Shown here: one piece after another, positions 8,291 to 16,617 of the stretch
Layout: each line of letters opens with the position of its first letter
How positions within the stretch are numbered: the first letter of the stretch is position 1
NCBI RefSeq assembly: GCF_001894985.1
Contig: NZ_BCXG01000027.1
Span: 1 to 64,000, forward strand
Source of the DNA: Rhodococcus tukisamuensis NBRC 100609
Lineage (GTDB): Bacteria > Actinomycetota > Actinomycetes > Mycobacteriales > Mycobacteriaceae
Direction: 5' to 3'
DNA length: 64,000 bases
Position numbers and translations under genes: made by a program
The notes under the pieces: model-generated
The model's database searches: none
What the model was told of the DNA's origin: nothing
Seen by the model: the letters and a program-made list of their open reading frames with translations, nothing else

Positions 8291-9925
8291 CTAGCTGCGG
8301 GCCGCCGACTCCTTCTCCAATGTGCTCTGGGCCCAGCGGTAGTCGGCCTTGCCGGAGGGCGAACGCAGAATCGCCGGCACCTCGACGATCTCGCGCGGCA
8401 CCTTGTACCGGGCGATCCGCTCCCGGCAGTGCTCGGTGAGCTCCTCGGCCGTGGCCGCCGCACCCTCGCGCAGCTGCACGACGGCCGCGACCCGCTGACC
8501 GAACCGCGGGTCCGGCAGGCCGGCCACCAGCGTGTCGAAGACCGCCGGGTGGCTCTTGAGGGCCTCCTCGACCTCCTCGACGTAGATCTTCTCGCCACCG
8601 GAGTTGATGCAGGCCGACCCGCGACCGAGAATGACGATCGAGCCGTCCGCCTCGATCCGCGCCATGTCGCCCAGCACCGACATCCGCACCCCGTCGACGA
8701 CGGGGAACGTGGAGGCGGTCTTGGCGGGGTCGTTGTAGTAGCCGAGCGGCACGTGCCCGGAGTGGGCGACCCAGCCGATGTCGTCCGAGCCGGGGGCGAT
8801 CGGGCGCAGGTCGGTGTCGACGACACAGACGCCGGGCCGCGGCGCCATCCGCAGCGAGCCGTCCTCGAGCGCCTGCATGCTGCCGTCCATGCCGGACTCC
8901 GAGGAACCGAATCCGTTGTTGAGGTAGATGTTCGGGAACAGTCCGGTGATCTGGTCGCGCACGGCCTGCGACCACAGCGCCCCGCCGGAGCCGACGACGA
9001 ACAGCGAGGACAGGTCGAACTCGCCGCCGTGCTCGGCCACCGCGTCGGCAAACGGCCGGCCGATGGCGTCGCCGACGATCATGTAGATGTTGATCTTCTC
9101 CCGCTCGATCAGCGCCAGCGACTCCAGCGCGTCGAACTGCCGCATCAGCACCGTCTTGGTACCCATGAACAGGCCGGTGAACAGCGTGTACACCGCCGCG
9201 CCGTGGATCAGCGGCGCGGTGAGCAGGAAGCTCGGCGGGGTGGGGTTCTGGGCGTGTGCGGCGGCCAGCGACGGACCGTCGTCGTAGCCGTCGCCGTACT
9301 GGTTGCCGCTCACCAGGGCGGACCGGAAGAAGTCCTCCTGGCGCCACAGCACGCCCTTGGGCATGCCGGTGGTGCCGCCGGTGTAGATGACGAACAGGTC
9401 GTCGTTGCTGCGACTCGGGAAATCCCTTGCTCCGGAAGCGGAGTCGACGTCGCGCCGGTAGCTGGAGACGGACGGGACCACGGCGGCCAGCCCGGCGGCG
9501 GATGCCGCGGAGGCCTCGCCGAGCACCAGCACGTGCCGCAGGGTCGGGCAGTCCGGGGCCACGGCCGCGGTCCGGTCCACGAAGTCGGCGTCGACGACGA
9601 CGGCCGTCAGGTCCGCGTTGGCGTAGAGGTAGCGCAGCTCGGCGTCGATGTACCGGTAGTTGACGTTGACCGGGACGGCCCGAATCTTCAACAGCCCCAG
9701 CAAGGTTTCGACGAACTCGACGCTGTTGCGCATGTGCATGCCGACGTGGTCACCGGGCCGCACCCCCGCGGCGATCAGGTGGTGTCCGACACGGTTGGCA
9801 CGCTCGTCGAGCTCGGCGAGGGTGCGGCGCTGATCGTCACAGACCAGCACCTCCCGATCCGGCATGGCGTCGACGACAGCCTCGAAGATGTCGGCGAGAT
9901 TGAGGGCGGAGGACGTACTCGACAT
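8291..9925 (-). CDS. FadD19-like acyl-CoA synthetase
   Basis: A 544-residue AMP-forming ligase. The ATP/AMP motif YTGGTTGMPKGVLWRQED is near 185-200, followed by GSSESGMDG, LGDMARIEADGS and a C-terminal SPSGKADYRWA whose Lys is the adenylation lysine. The VNVNYRYIDAELRYLYANAD segment and overall order closely resemble FadD19/FadD17-type steroid-side-chain CoA ligases of mycolata. The start at 9925 has AAAGG 6 nt upstream; the longer frame upstream has no signal. Next to steroid-ring genes it would activate a steroid or terpenoid carboxylate for beta-oxidation. The substrate is inferred. Confidence 0.88.
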   Translation of the reverse strand: MSSTSSALNLADIFEAVVDAMPDREVLVCDDQRRTLAELDERANRVGHHLIAAGVRPGDHVGMHMRNSVEFVETLLGLLKIRAVPVNVNYRYIDAELRYLYANADLTAVVVDADFVDRTAAVAPDCPTLRHVLVLGEASAASAAGLAAVVPSVSSYRRDVDSASGARDFPSRSNDDLFVIYTGGTTGMPKGVLWRQEDFFRSALVSGNQYGDGYDDGPSLAAAHAQNPTPPSFLLTAPLIHGAAVYTLFTGLFMGTKTVLMRQFDALESLALIEREKINIYMIVGDAIGRPFADAVAEHGGEFDLSSLFVVGSGGALWSQAVRDQITGLFPNIYLNNGFGSSESGMDGSMQALEDGSLRMAPRPGVCVVDTDLRPIAPGSDDIGWVAHSGHVPLGYYNDPAKTASTFPVVDGVRMSVLGDMARIEADGSIVILGRGSACINSGGEKIYVEEVEEALKSHPAVFDTLVAGLPDPRFGQRVAAVVQLREGAAATAEELTEHCRERIARYKVPREIVEVPAILRSPSGKADYRWAQSTLEKESAARS

Positions 9926-10095
9926 GGTCGACCTTTCATTGGGCGCGGCCGTTCGGGAGGCTCGGCCTCCCGTGAGGTGGCGGCGGACAGCTGCTGCGTC
10001 AGCCGTCACGTTAGCCAAGCCTCCGGGCCGAAATCGTGAGTTGTCCAAAATATCTCGCCTACGTCGCCGCACGCGCTCCGGCGACGCCGGTCGAA

Positions 10096-10134
10096 CACGG
10101 TGGGCCCGCGCAAGGGGTCCGCGGGCCCACCGTG
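10096..10134 (-). terminator. Terminator of the MFS gene
   Basis: A 15-bp perfect stem (10096-10110 with 10120-10134) with a 9-nt loop, beginning 1 nt after the transporter's stop codon. Confidence 0.8.
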
Positions 10135-10135
10135 G

Positions 10136-11629
10136 CTAATGACCGATCGCGACCGACTGCGCGGGCTCGTCGACGAGTGCCGACGAACCGGGCGCGGACT
10201 GGATCCGATTGGTGTGCAGTGACAGCCCGACCACCGCGGCGAGCGCCCCGGCCACGGCGAGGGCACCGAAGGCGTAGACGTAGCCGGTCTCCTGGTACAT
10301 CGGCATCTTGCTGGCGGCCACCAGCACGCCGGGGACGGTGAGGATCGCGACGGCCAGCTGGCTGCCGATCGCGCTGCCCATCGACCCGAACAGGTTGAGC
10401 ATGCCGCCGGCGATGCCCTGCGACGTCGCGGGCACCGTGCCCATGATCAGGTTCGGCAGCGCGGAGGACGCGGCGCCGAGGCCGAGGCCCATCACGATCT
10501 GGCCGGCGATCAGTTGGCCGGTGGTGTCGTGCATGAACGCGAGCATGGCCGAGCCGACGGCCAGGGCACCGGCGCCGGCGACCAGCACCAGCGCGGGACC
10601 GGTCCGCCGGGACAGGTAGCCGCCGACCGGCCCCGCGATCATCGAGGCGATACCGGTGGGGATGGTGAACAGTGCGACACCGAGCGCGGTCCGGCCGAAT
10701 CCGTAGCCGAGGTCGAGCGAACGGTCGGTCATGACAAACATCGGGATCAGCATCGAGTGGCTGATCAGGACGAACTGCACGAGCGCACTGGCGGTCAAGG
10801 TCTTGGCGACCGGGCGGTGCAGCAGCAGCTCGAGGTCGACCAGCGGCTCGGCCGGCCGGCGCTCGTAGAGCAGCCAGGCCGCGAGGATCGCGGCGCCGCC
10901 GAGCACCGTGCCCAGCGTCCGGACGTCGGCGAAGCCCCACGTCGAGGCCTTACCGATGCCGAAGAGCAGCACGAACGCGCCGACGGCGAGGATCAGCGCG
11001 CCGACCACGTCGAGGCGGGACTTGGTGCGCAGCGTGGACTCGGGGACCAACAGCGCGACCAGGACACCGGCGACCGTCACGTGCGCCAGCTGCGCCCAGA
11101 AGACGCTGGCGTATCCGAAGTGGTCGATCAGGTAGCCGCCGATGACGGGTCCGAGGATCGTGCTCGCCCCCATGCCGGTGGCGATGAAGCCCACCGCGAC
11201 GGGGACCAGCTCACGCGGGAGCACGTCGCGGATCAGCCCGTACGCCAGCACCAGGATGCCCATGCCCGCGCCCTGCAGGCCGCGCCCGACGAGGAAGAGC
11301 TCGAAGTTCGGCGCCACCGCCGCGATCAGGCAGCCCACCGCGAACACCGCGGAGGCCGACAGCATCACGAGCTTCTTGCCGTAGATGTCGCCGAGCTTGC
11401 CCATGATCGGCGTGGTCGCCGCGAGCACCAGGGTGACCAGCGTGATCACCCAGCCGACCGCGGTGGTCTGGAAGTGCCCGGCGATCTCGGGCAGCGCCGG
11501 GGTGACGAAGTTGTACGCCAGCGGGATGACCTCGACCAGCAGGATCACCGTTGCGAGGAGGAGGAACGACCGCCCCTTCGTCAGGGGCGCGCGCTCTGCC
11601 TCGCCGTTGGCGAGAGGCATCTTGTTCAT
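10136..11629 (-). CDS. MFS transporter, DHA2-like (about 14 TM)
   Basis: A 497-residue polytopic membrane protein with major facilitator signatures: GKLGDIYGKKLV after the third helix (motif A) and GPVIGGYLIDHFGYASVFW in helix 5 (motif C). The length and the paired extra helices in the middle fit the 14-helix drug:H+ antiporter-2 branch. It sits between the FadD19-like ligase and two SDRs and is transcribed away from the SDRs. It may move the pathway's substrate or excrete intermediates, as CamM-type MFS proteins do in cholate catabolism. That role is inferred from location only. Confidence 0.85.
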   Translation of the reverse strand: MNKMPLANGEAERAPLTKGRSFLLLATVILLVEVIPLAYNFVTPALPEIAGHFQTTAVGWVITLVTLVLAATTPIMGKLGDIYGKKLVMLSASAVFAVGCLIAAVAPNFELFLVGRGLQGAGMGILVLAYGLIRDVLPRELVPVAVGFIATGMGASTILGPVIGGYLIDHFGYASVFWAQLAHVTVAGVLVALLVPESTLRTKSRLDVVGALILAVGAFVLLFGIGKASTWGFADVRTLGTVLGGAAILAAWLLYERRPAEPLVDLELLLHRPVAKTLTASALVQFVLISHSMLIPMFVMTDRSLDLGYGFGRTALGVALFTIPTGIASMIAGPVGGYLSRRTGPALVLVAGAGALAVGSAMLAFMHDTTGQLIAGQIVMGLGLGAASSALPNLIMGTVPATSQGIAGGMLNLFGSMGSAIGSQLAVAILTVPGVLVAASKMPMYQETGYVYAFGALAVAGALAAVVGLSLHTNRIQSAPGSSALVDEPAQSVAIGH

Positions 11630-11934
11630 TGGGACTCCGGACCGCTCGTACTACCACTGCCGGGCATTTCACCCAGCTCTTTCGGAGAAAAGATCCCACG
11701 GATCCGTCACGTGTCCTGGGTCACTCCCAGTGACCGGGACCACTGGACACCCTGCCCATGACCCAATCTAGAACCTCGAAATCAAATTAGAACGAATTGC
11801 GCCTTTCATGGTGCCCACTCACGGATTCCTCCATCCTCCCACCGCAGGGCGGGATGATCCCTTGCGAACAAACTAGAATTAATACTAATTTCACGAGCAG
11901 AGACACGAACGCACCAACTACGAAGGAGGCCCCC
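11630..11934. promoter_or_regulatory. AT-rich divergent promoter region with TAGAA(C/T) repeats
   Basis: This 305-nt gap between the MFS gene and the SDR is conspicuously AT-rich from about 11760. CTAGAAC (11768), TTAGAAC (11787) and CTAGAAT (11873) are variants of the TAGAAC half-site of the KstR steroid repressor, but none forms the full palindrome. AATTA-ATAC-TAATT (11877-11890) is a clean inverted repeat. AAGGAGG ends 6 nt before the SDR start codon. No gene is seen here. Confidence 0.4.
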
Positions 11935-12858
11935 ATGGGCGAAACAGTGAGCCTGGAAGGCCGGACGGCCGTCATCACCGGGGCGGGCGCCGGACTCGGC
12001 AAGGCCGAGGCACTGGCCCTCGCCGCGGCGGGCGCACGCGTCGTCGTCAACGACATGGGCCCGGCCGCGCACGAGGTGGTCGACGAGATCAAGGCCGCCG
12101 GCGGCGAGGCCGTCGCCGTGCTCGGCGACGTCTCCGACTGGTCCCTCGGCGAGCGCCTGGTAGCCGAGGCCGTGTCGAACTTCGGCACCTTCGACATCCT
12201 GGTCAACAACGCCGGCGTGATCCGCGACAAGATGATCTTCAACCTCAGCGAGTCCGACTGGGACGACGTCATCCGCGTGCACCTAAAGGGTCACGCCGCC
12301 ACCAGTCGCGCGGCCGCCGTGTACTGGCGCGAGGCCAGCAAGGCTGCCGGCGGACCGGTCTTCGGGCGAGTCGTCAACACCTCCTCCGAGGCGTTCCTGT
12401 TCGGCTCGGCCGGACAGCCGAACTACTCGGCCGCCAAGGCCGGCATCACCGCGCTGACCCTCTCCACCGCGCAGGGCCTGTCCCGCTACGGCGTCACCGC
12501 CAACGCCATCTGCCCGCGTGCCCGGACCGCGATGACCGCCGAGGCGTTCGGCGAGGCCGGCGACCTCGCCGGCGCGCTCGACCCGCTCGCCCCCGAGCGT
12601 GTCGGCACCCTGGTCAGCTACCTGGCCTCCCCCGCCTCGCACGAGATCAACGGCCAGGTCTTCGTCGTGTACGGCAAGATGGTCGCGTTGATGTCGGCAC
12701 CGCAGGTCGAGAACCGTTTCGACGCAGCGGGTTCCGCGTTCACCGTCGACGAGCTCGACCAGCAGCTCTCGTCCTACTTCGTCGGCCGCGGCCCGTACGA
12801 GACGTATGCGGCCTACGGCGTGGCGGAGCTCGAGAAGCCGGCGCTCGCGATCAACTGA
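11935..12858 (+). CDS. SDR family dehydrogenase (Hsd4A-like)
   Basis: A 307-residue short-chain dehydrogenase. The cofactor motif TGAGAGLG lies near 15-22, NNAG near 90, and the catalytic Ser (VNTSSEA) and YSAAK follow. The ~60-residue C-terminal extension beyond the 250-residue SDR core, the insert YWREASKAAG and the sequence order resemble the mycolata Hsd4A/Rv3502c group, which acts as beta-hydroxyacyl-CoA dehydrogenase and 17-beta-hydroxysteroid dehydrogenase in sterol side-chain degradation. The ATG at 11935 was chosen for its AAGGAGG. The second SDR gene begins 31 nt downstream. Confidence 0.85.
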   Translation: MGETVSLEGRTAVITGAGAGLGKAEALALAAAGARVVVNDMGPAAHEVVDEIKAAGGEAVAVLGDVSDWSLGERLVAEAVSNFGTFDILVNNAGVIRDKMIFNLSESDWDDVIRVHLKGHAATSRAAAVYWREASKAAGGPVFGRVVNTSSEAFLFGSAGQPNYSAAKAGITALTLSTAQGLSRYGVTANAICPRARTAMTAEAFGEAGDLAGALDPLAPERVGTLVSYLASPASHEINGQVFVVYGKMVALMSAPQVENRFDAAGSAFTVDELDQQLSSYFVGRGPYETYAAYGVAELEKPALAIN

Positions 12859-12889
12859 CACCCCACCGACACCACAGGGAAGGCCACGC

Positions 12890-13633
12890 ATGAGGCTGGA
12901 CGGAAAAGTAGCGATCGTCACCGGCGGCGCGGGCGGTATCGGACGCGGCATCGTCCGCGCGTTCACCAAGGAGGGCGCCCAGGTCCTGGTCGTCGACATC
13001 AACGACGACGCGGGCAAGGCGCTGGAGGACGAACTCGGCAGTGCCGTGAAGTTCCTGAACGCGGACATCTCCAAGGAGGAGAGCGCGGCGGCCATCGTCG
13101 CCGCCTCGGTCGAGGCGTTCGGCAAGCTTGACGTGCTGGTCAACAACGCGCACGCGTCCCGGCAGGCGCCGCTGCTCGAGACCACGCAGGAGATGCTCGA
13201 CCTGTCGTTCGGGACCGGGTTCTACCCGACGTTCTGGCTGATGAAGGCCGCGCACGCGCAGCTCGCCGCGAACGAGGGGTCGGTGATCAACTTCGCCTCC
13301 GGCGCGGGCATCGACGGCAGCGTGACGCAGGGCTCGTACGGCGCCGCGAAGGAAGCGATCCGGGCGATCAGCCGGGTCGCGGCCAACGAGTGGGCGTCGG
13401 ACAACGTCAACGTCAACATCATCTCGCCGCTCGCGCTGACCGAGGGCGTCCAGGCCTACATCGAGGCCAACCCCGGCATCGAGGACGTGCTGCTCGCCAA
13501 GACGCCGCTGCACCGGTTCGGCGATCCGGAGTCGGACATCGGACGGGTCACGGTGTTCCTCGCCAGCGCCGACGCGAGCTACATGACCGGCCAGACACTG
13601 ATGGTCGACGGCGGCAGCATCAAGCTCCGCTGA
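12890..13633 (+). CDS. SDR family oxidoreductase
   Basis: A 247-residue classical SDR. TGGAGGIG is at residues 11-18, the NNAH variant of NNAG near 83, and YGAAKEA supplies the catalytic Tyr and Lys. DGGSIKL closes the protein. AGGGAAGG precedes the ATG at 12890. It lies 31 nt after the Hsd4A-like gene and ends at a strong terminator, so the two form an operon. The substrate is probably a steroid- or terpenoid-derived alcohol or hydroxyacyl-CoA; sequence alone does not settle it. Confidence 0.85.
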   Translation: MRLDGKVAIVTGGAGGIGRGIVRAFTKEGAQVLVVDINDDAGKALEDELGSAVKFLNADISKEESAAAIVAASVEAFGKLDVLVNNAHASRQAPLLETTQEMLDLSFGTGFYPTFWLMKAAHAQLAANEGSVINFASGAGIDGSVTQGSYGAAKEAIRAISRVAANEWASDNVNVNIISPLALTEGVQAYIEANPGIEDVLLAKTPLHRFGDPESDIGRVTVFLASADASYMTGQTLMVDGGSIKLR

Positions 13634-13650
13634 CCGAGCCGCACACAACG

Positions 13651-13689
13651 GCGCCCCTTGGCTACTGCGATCCAGTAGCCAAGGGGCGC
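13651..13689. terminator. Bidirectional terminator
   Basis: A perfect 17-bp stem (13651-13667 with 13673-13689) with a 5-nt loop, between the convergent SDR and lipase genes. Confidence 0.88.
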
Positions 13690-13704
13690 TTGGTGTTCAG
13701 TGGG

Positions 13705-14892
13705 TCAGCAGGTGGTCGGCGTCTTCTCGCCGGCCAGCAGCGTCTTGGTGAACTCGGTTGCGTCCGCCAGCGAGGCGGCGACGCTGGCGCGGTGGTCTGC
13801 GCCCTCGTAGCTGCGGTAGTCGAGCTCGGTTCCCTTCTCGCACAACTGCTTCACCAGGACCTGCGAGGCGGCCGGCGTGACCAGGGCGTCCGCGGTGCCC
13901 TGCGCGAACAGCACCGGAACCTTGGGGTTGGCGTTCGACGGTTCCTGCTTGGCCAGGTAGTCCGTCCACGGACCGAGGTCCGCACCCGGGCGGATCACCG
14001 AGTTCACCTGAATGCCTCCGATGGCCGCGCGGATGTCGGCGATGCACCCGGTCCGCGCCGCCTTCATCAGCGGCTCCGCTGCCGGCGTGACGATCTCCTC
14101 CGGCACCACCGCCGGATCCGCGGCCGCCGCACCGAGCAGGGTGATCGGCAGGAAGGACAGGACCGGCGCCACTGCCTGGCTGCCGCTCGCGATGTACTGC
14201 GGGGTCTGGCTCAGGCCGCTGCCGGGCGCGACCGCGATCGCACCGAGCAGGGTGAGCTCGGGTGCCCGGTCGACGGCCTGGTCGGACGCGCTGATCGCGG
14301 CCGCACCGCCCTGGCTGTGGCCGCCGACGAACCACTTGCTGCCCACCGCGGGGTCGAGGTGCCGTGCGGCCCTGACGATGTCGGTGACCGCGTGCGACTC
14401 GGAGGTCGCGTTGAGGTAGGTGTGGTCGCCGGGCGTCCCCATGCCCTCGTAGTCGGTCTGGACCACCACGTAGCCGTTCTTGACCCACTCGTCGAGGGTG
14501 GTGCTGACGGTGCCGACGTAGTCGTGCACGGCGCCGTCGACGGTGTCCCCGGACGGTGCGCAGGTGTCCGCGATCCCGGTGGTCCCGTGCGCCCAGCTGA
14601 TCACCGGCCAGCCGCCCTCCGGTGCGGTCCCGGACGGGATCGCCACGGTGCCGGAGACGACGATCGGCTTGCCCTCGCCGTTCTCCGACGCGTAGGTGAT
14701 CAGCTCACTGCGGCCGGCGCTCGGCAGCACGGCCGCGTTGGTCAGCGGCGCGGAGGAGAGCACGTCGCCGCCGTTCGGGACCGGGGAGGCCGCCGTGGCG
14801 GAGTTGTCGTCGCTGCTCGAGCAGCCGGTCACAGCAATGGCAGTGACTGCCAACGCGCCTATGATTCGGACGGAAACGTGGGACGGACGCAT
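13705..14892 (-). CDS. Secreted lipoprotein lipase (LIP family)
   Basis: A 395-residue exported hydrolase. Residues 1-24 form a lipoprotein signal peptide ending in the lipobox VTGC. The alpha/beta-hydrolase domain follows, with the HGTTG motif (WAHGTTGIADTC) and the nucleophile elbow GGHSQGG. A late Asp (GTADALV) and His (GADHRAS) complete the triad. This matches the secretory lipase family PF03583 common in Rhodococcus and Nocardia. It diverges from a TetR gene 69 nt away, which probably represses it. It would act at the cell surface on acylglycerols or esters. Confidence 0.85.
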   Translation of the reverse strand: MRPSHVSVRIIGALAVTAIAVTGCSSSDDNSATAASPVPNGGDVLSSAPLTNAAVLPSAGRSELITYASENGEGKPIVVSGTVAIPSGTAPEGGWPVISWAHGTTGIADTCAPSGDTVDGAVHDYVGTVSTTLDEWVKNGYVVVQTDYEGMGTPGDHTYLNATSESHAVTDIVRAARHLDPAVGSKWFVGGHSQGGAAAISASDQAVDRAPELTLLGAIAVAPGSGLSQTPQYIASGSQAVAPVLSFLPITLLGAAAADPAVVPEEIVTPAAEPLMKAARTGCIADIRAAIGGIQVNSVIRPGADLGPWTDYLAKQEPSNANPKVPVLFAQGTADALVTPAASQVLVKQLCEKGTELDYRSYEGADHRASVAASLADATEFTKTLLAGEKTPTTC

Positions 14893-14939
14893 GGCAGCCT
14901 CTCGGGTGGTGAGCCGGGGCGGCGGCCTCGGCAGAAAGT

Positions 14940-14955
14940 TAAGAAGGGCCTCTTA
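14940..14955. promoter_or_regulatory. Candidate TetR operator
   Basis: TAAGA (14940-14944) and TCTTA (14951-14955) form an inverted repeat around AGGGCC, immediately upstream of the tetR start and inside the divergent promoter region shared with the lipase. Autoregulation is inferred. AAGAAGG within it could also serve as the tetR ribosome-binding site. Confidence 0.35.
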
Positions 14956-14960
14956 CTACC

Positions 14961-15590
14961 GTGACGCAGAGCACACTGTCAACCGCTCGTCTCAGTCTCG
15001 TACAGGCCGCCGAGCGCCTCGTCGCCGAACGCGGCGTGCACGGCGTGCCCGCCAGTGCGGTCGTGCGGGCCGCCGGCCACAAGAACAACTCCGCGATCAG
15101 CTACCACTTCGGGTCCTGGGACGGCCTGCTCGAGGCGGTGTGGCGGCTGCACACCGATCGGGTGACCGTCGACCGTGCGGTGTTCCTCGCCGCCGCACAC
15201 GACCGCGGTGGGTACGACCTGCCCGTCATGGTCGAGGCCTACATCGGCCCGCTGGTCGCGGAGCTGCGTCGGCAGCAGCCGAGCTACTGGGCCCGCTTCA
15301 ACGAGCAGTGGATGGCGACGATCCGGCTCGACGTCTTCGCACTCGACGACGCCGCGCTGGCACGCCAACCCCAGGGGGAGGCGGTCGCGATGGTGCACAA
15401 CCTGTTCACCGACATGGCCGATGCCCTGACCCACCTGCCCGAGGACGGCCGGACCAGACGGGTGGCGCTGATGGCCCGTTTCGTCATCGGATCGCTGGCC
15501 GCGTGGGAGCGCGAGCCCGACGCCACGGCGCTCGACGAACTCGAACCCGAACTGGTGCGGCTGGCGTTGGCGCTGCTCGAGGCGCCCTGA
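14961..15590 (+). CDS. TetR family transcriptional regulator
   Basis: A 209-residue regulator starting at GTG. The N-terminal helix-turn-helix spans roughly 10-55 (LVQAAERLVAERG, then VRAAGHKNNSAISYHFGSWDGLLEAV). The C-terminal ligand domain is typical in length. It is transcribed divergently from the secreted lipase, so control of that gene and itself is likely. The effector is unknown. Confidence 0.85.
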   Translation: MTQSTLSTARLSLVQAAERLVAERGVHGVPASAVVRAAGHKNNSAISYHFGSWDGLLEAVWRLHTDRVTVDRAVFLAAAHDRGGYDLPVMVEAYIGPLVAELRRQQPSYWARFNEQWMATIRLDVFALDDAALARQPQGEAVAMVHNLFTDMADALTHLPEDGRTRRVALMARFVIGSLAAWEREPDATALDELEPELVRLALALLEAP

Positions 15591-15630
15591 CGGCGACCGG
15601 CGCCCGCGCCGAGACCTCCACGCCGACCCG

Positions 15631-16557
15631 TCAGTGCCGGCGGTGGTCCGTGACGGCCGTGCGCGGCCCGAACTTCGGCTTGACCGCGTAGCCGCCGACC
15701 GACAGCAACCGCACGGCCCGATAGCGGTGCGGCCGGACGGATTCCAGGTACTCGACCATCCCGGGGTCGTCCAGTGGCCGGCCCAGCAGCGACCACCCGA
15801 CCATCGCGGCGAGGTGGAAGTCGCCCACCGACAACGCGTCGGCGTCGCCCAGCGCGCGCTGCGCCACCTCGGCCGCGGTCCACTCCCCCACCCCGTTCAC
15901 CGCGCGCAGCCGGCGCAACGCGGCCGCCGGGTCCATCCCCGCGGCCTCCTCGAGCCGGTCGGAGACCGCGGCGGCGGTGACGACGGTGCGCGCCCGCCGC
16001 GGATCGACACCCGCCCGGTGGAACTCCCAGGACGGGACGCCGCGCCACACCCGCGCGGACGGCGGGACCCGCATCCCCTCGGGGGCGGGACCCGGCGCGG
16101 GTTCGCCGTACACGGTGACCAGCCGACGCCACGACGCCCTCGCCGCGATGCCGTGCACCTTCTGTTCGAGGATCGCGGGCACCAGGGCCTCGAACACCCG
16201 CCCGGTCCGCGGGATCCGCAGGCCCGGGAAGCGACGGTGGGCGTCGGCCAGCCTGGGGTGCTCCGGCGCGAACCCGGTGGCGTCGTCGCGTTCGCCGAGC
16301 AGGTCCGGCAGTGTCGTCACGAACTCCGCCGCACCCGCGCCCCACCCGCGGCACGCGACGGTGTGCCGGTCGGTCTGCACCAGCCGGTAGGTGACGGGTC
16401 CGGTCGGCATGAGCGACGTGCGCCAGATCGCGCCGTCGGGAGTGACCCGGTGGCACGGGTCGCCGCGGCCGCGGCCGAGCTGGTCGAGCGTCTCGGCCAG
16501 CAGCAGCGGGCGAGGGCTGCGGTGCGTGGTCTCCACGGGGGCTGCGGAGACGGTCAT
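15631..16557 (-). CDS. DNA-3-methyladenine glycosylase II-like (HhH-GPD)
   Basis: A 308-residue base-excision repair glycosylase of the AlkA type. The N-terminal beta domain (1-110) is followed by the HhH-GPD fold: VPAILEQKVHGIAARASWRRLV, the hairpin LRAVNGVGEWTAAEVA and the catalytic Asp in SVGDFHL. AlkA enzymes remove alkylated purines. It stands alone, between the TetR gene (convergent) and an SDR operon. No Ada-type regulator is nearby. Confidence 0.85.
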   Translation of the reverse strand: MTVSAAPVETTHRSPRPLLLAETLDQLGRGRGDPCHRVTPDGAIWRTSLMPTGPVTYRLVQTDRHTVACRGWGAGAAEFVTTLPDLLGERDDATGFAPEHPRLADAHRRFPGLRIPRTGRVFEALVPAILEQKVHGIAARASWRRLVTVYGEPAPGPAPEGMRVPPSARVWRGVPSWEFHRAGVDPRRARTVVTAAAVSDRLEEAAGMDPAAALRRLRAVNGVGEWTAAEVAQRALGDADALSVGDFHLAAMVGWSLLGRPLDDPGMVEYLESVRPHRYRAVRLLSVGGYAVKPKFGPRTAVTDHRRH

Positions 16558-16570
16558 GGCCCCACCCTAG

Positions 16571-16600
16571 GCCGCGCGACGACCACGGCCGTCGCGCGGC
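16571..16600 (-). terminator. Terminator of the LLM-ADH-SDR operon
   Basis: GCCGCGCGACG (16571-16581) pairs with CGTCGCGCGGC (16590-16600) across an 8-nt loop, 17 nt after the SDR stop codon. Confidence 0.65.
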
Positions 16601-16617
16601 TGGGCCCGCCTACGCCC

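Noticed and set aside
9926-10072. N-terminal extension of the FadD19-like protein by 49 residues
   Set aside because: The extension is Arg-rich and unlike the family, and the ATG at 9925 has a good AAAGG.
15590-15640. CTGACGG...CCGTCAG as a terminator between the TetR and glycosylase genes
   Set aside because: Seven base pairs across a loop of more than 30 nt; chance is likely in this composition.
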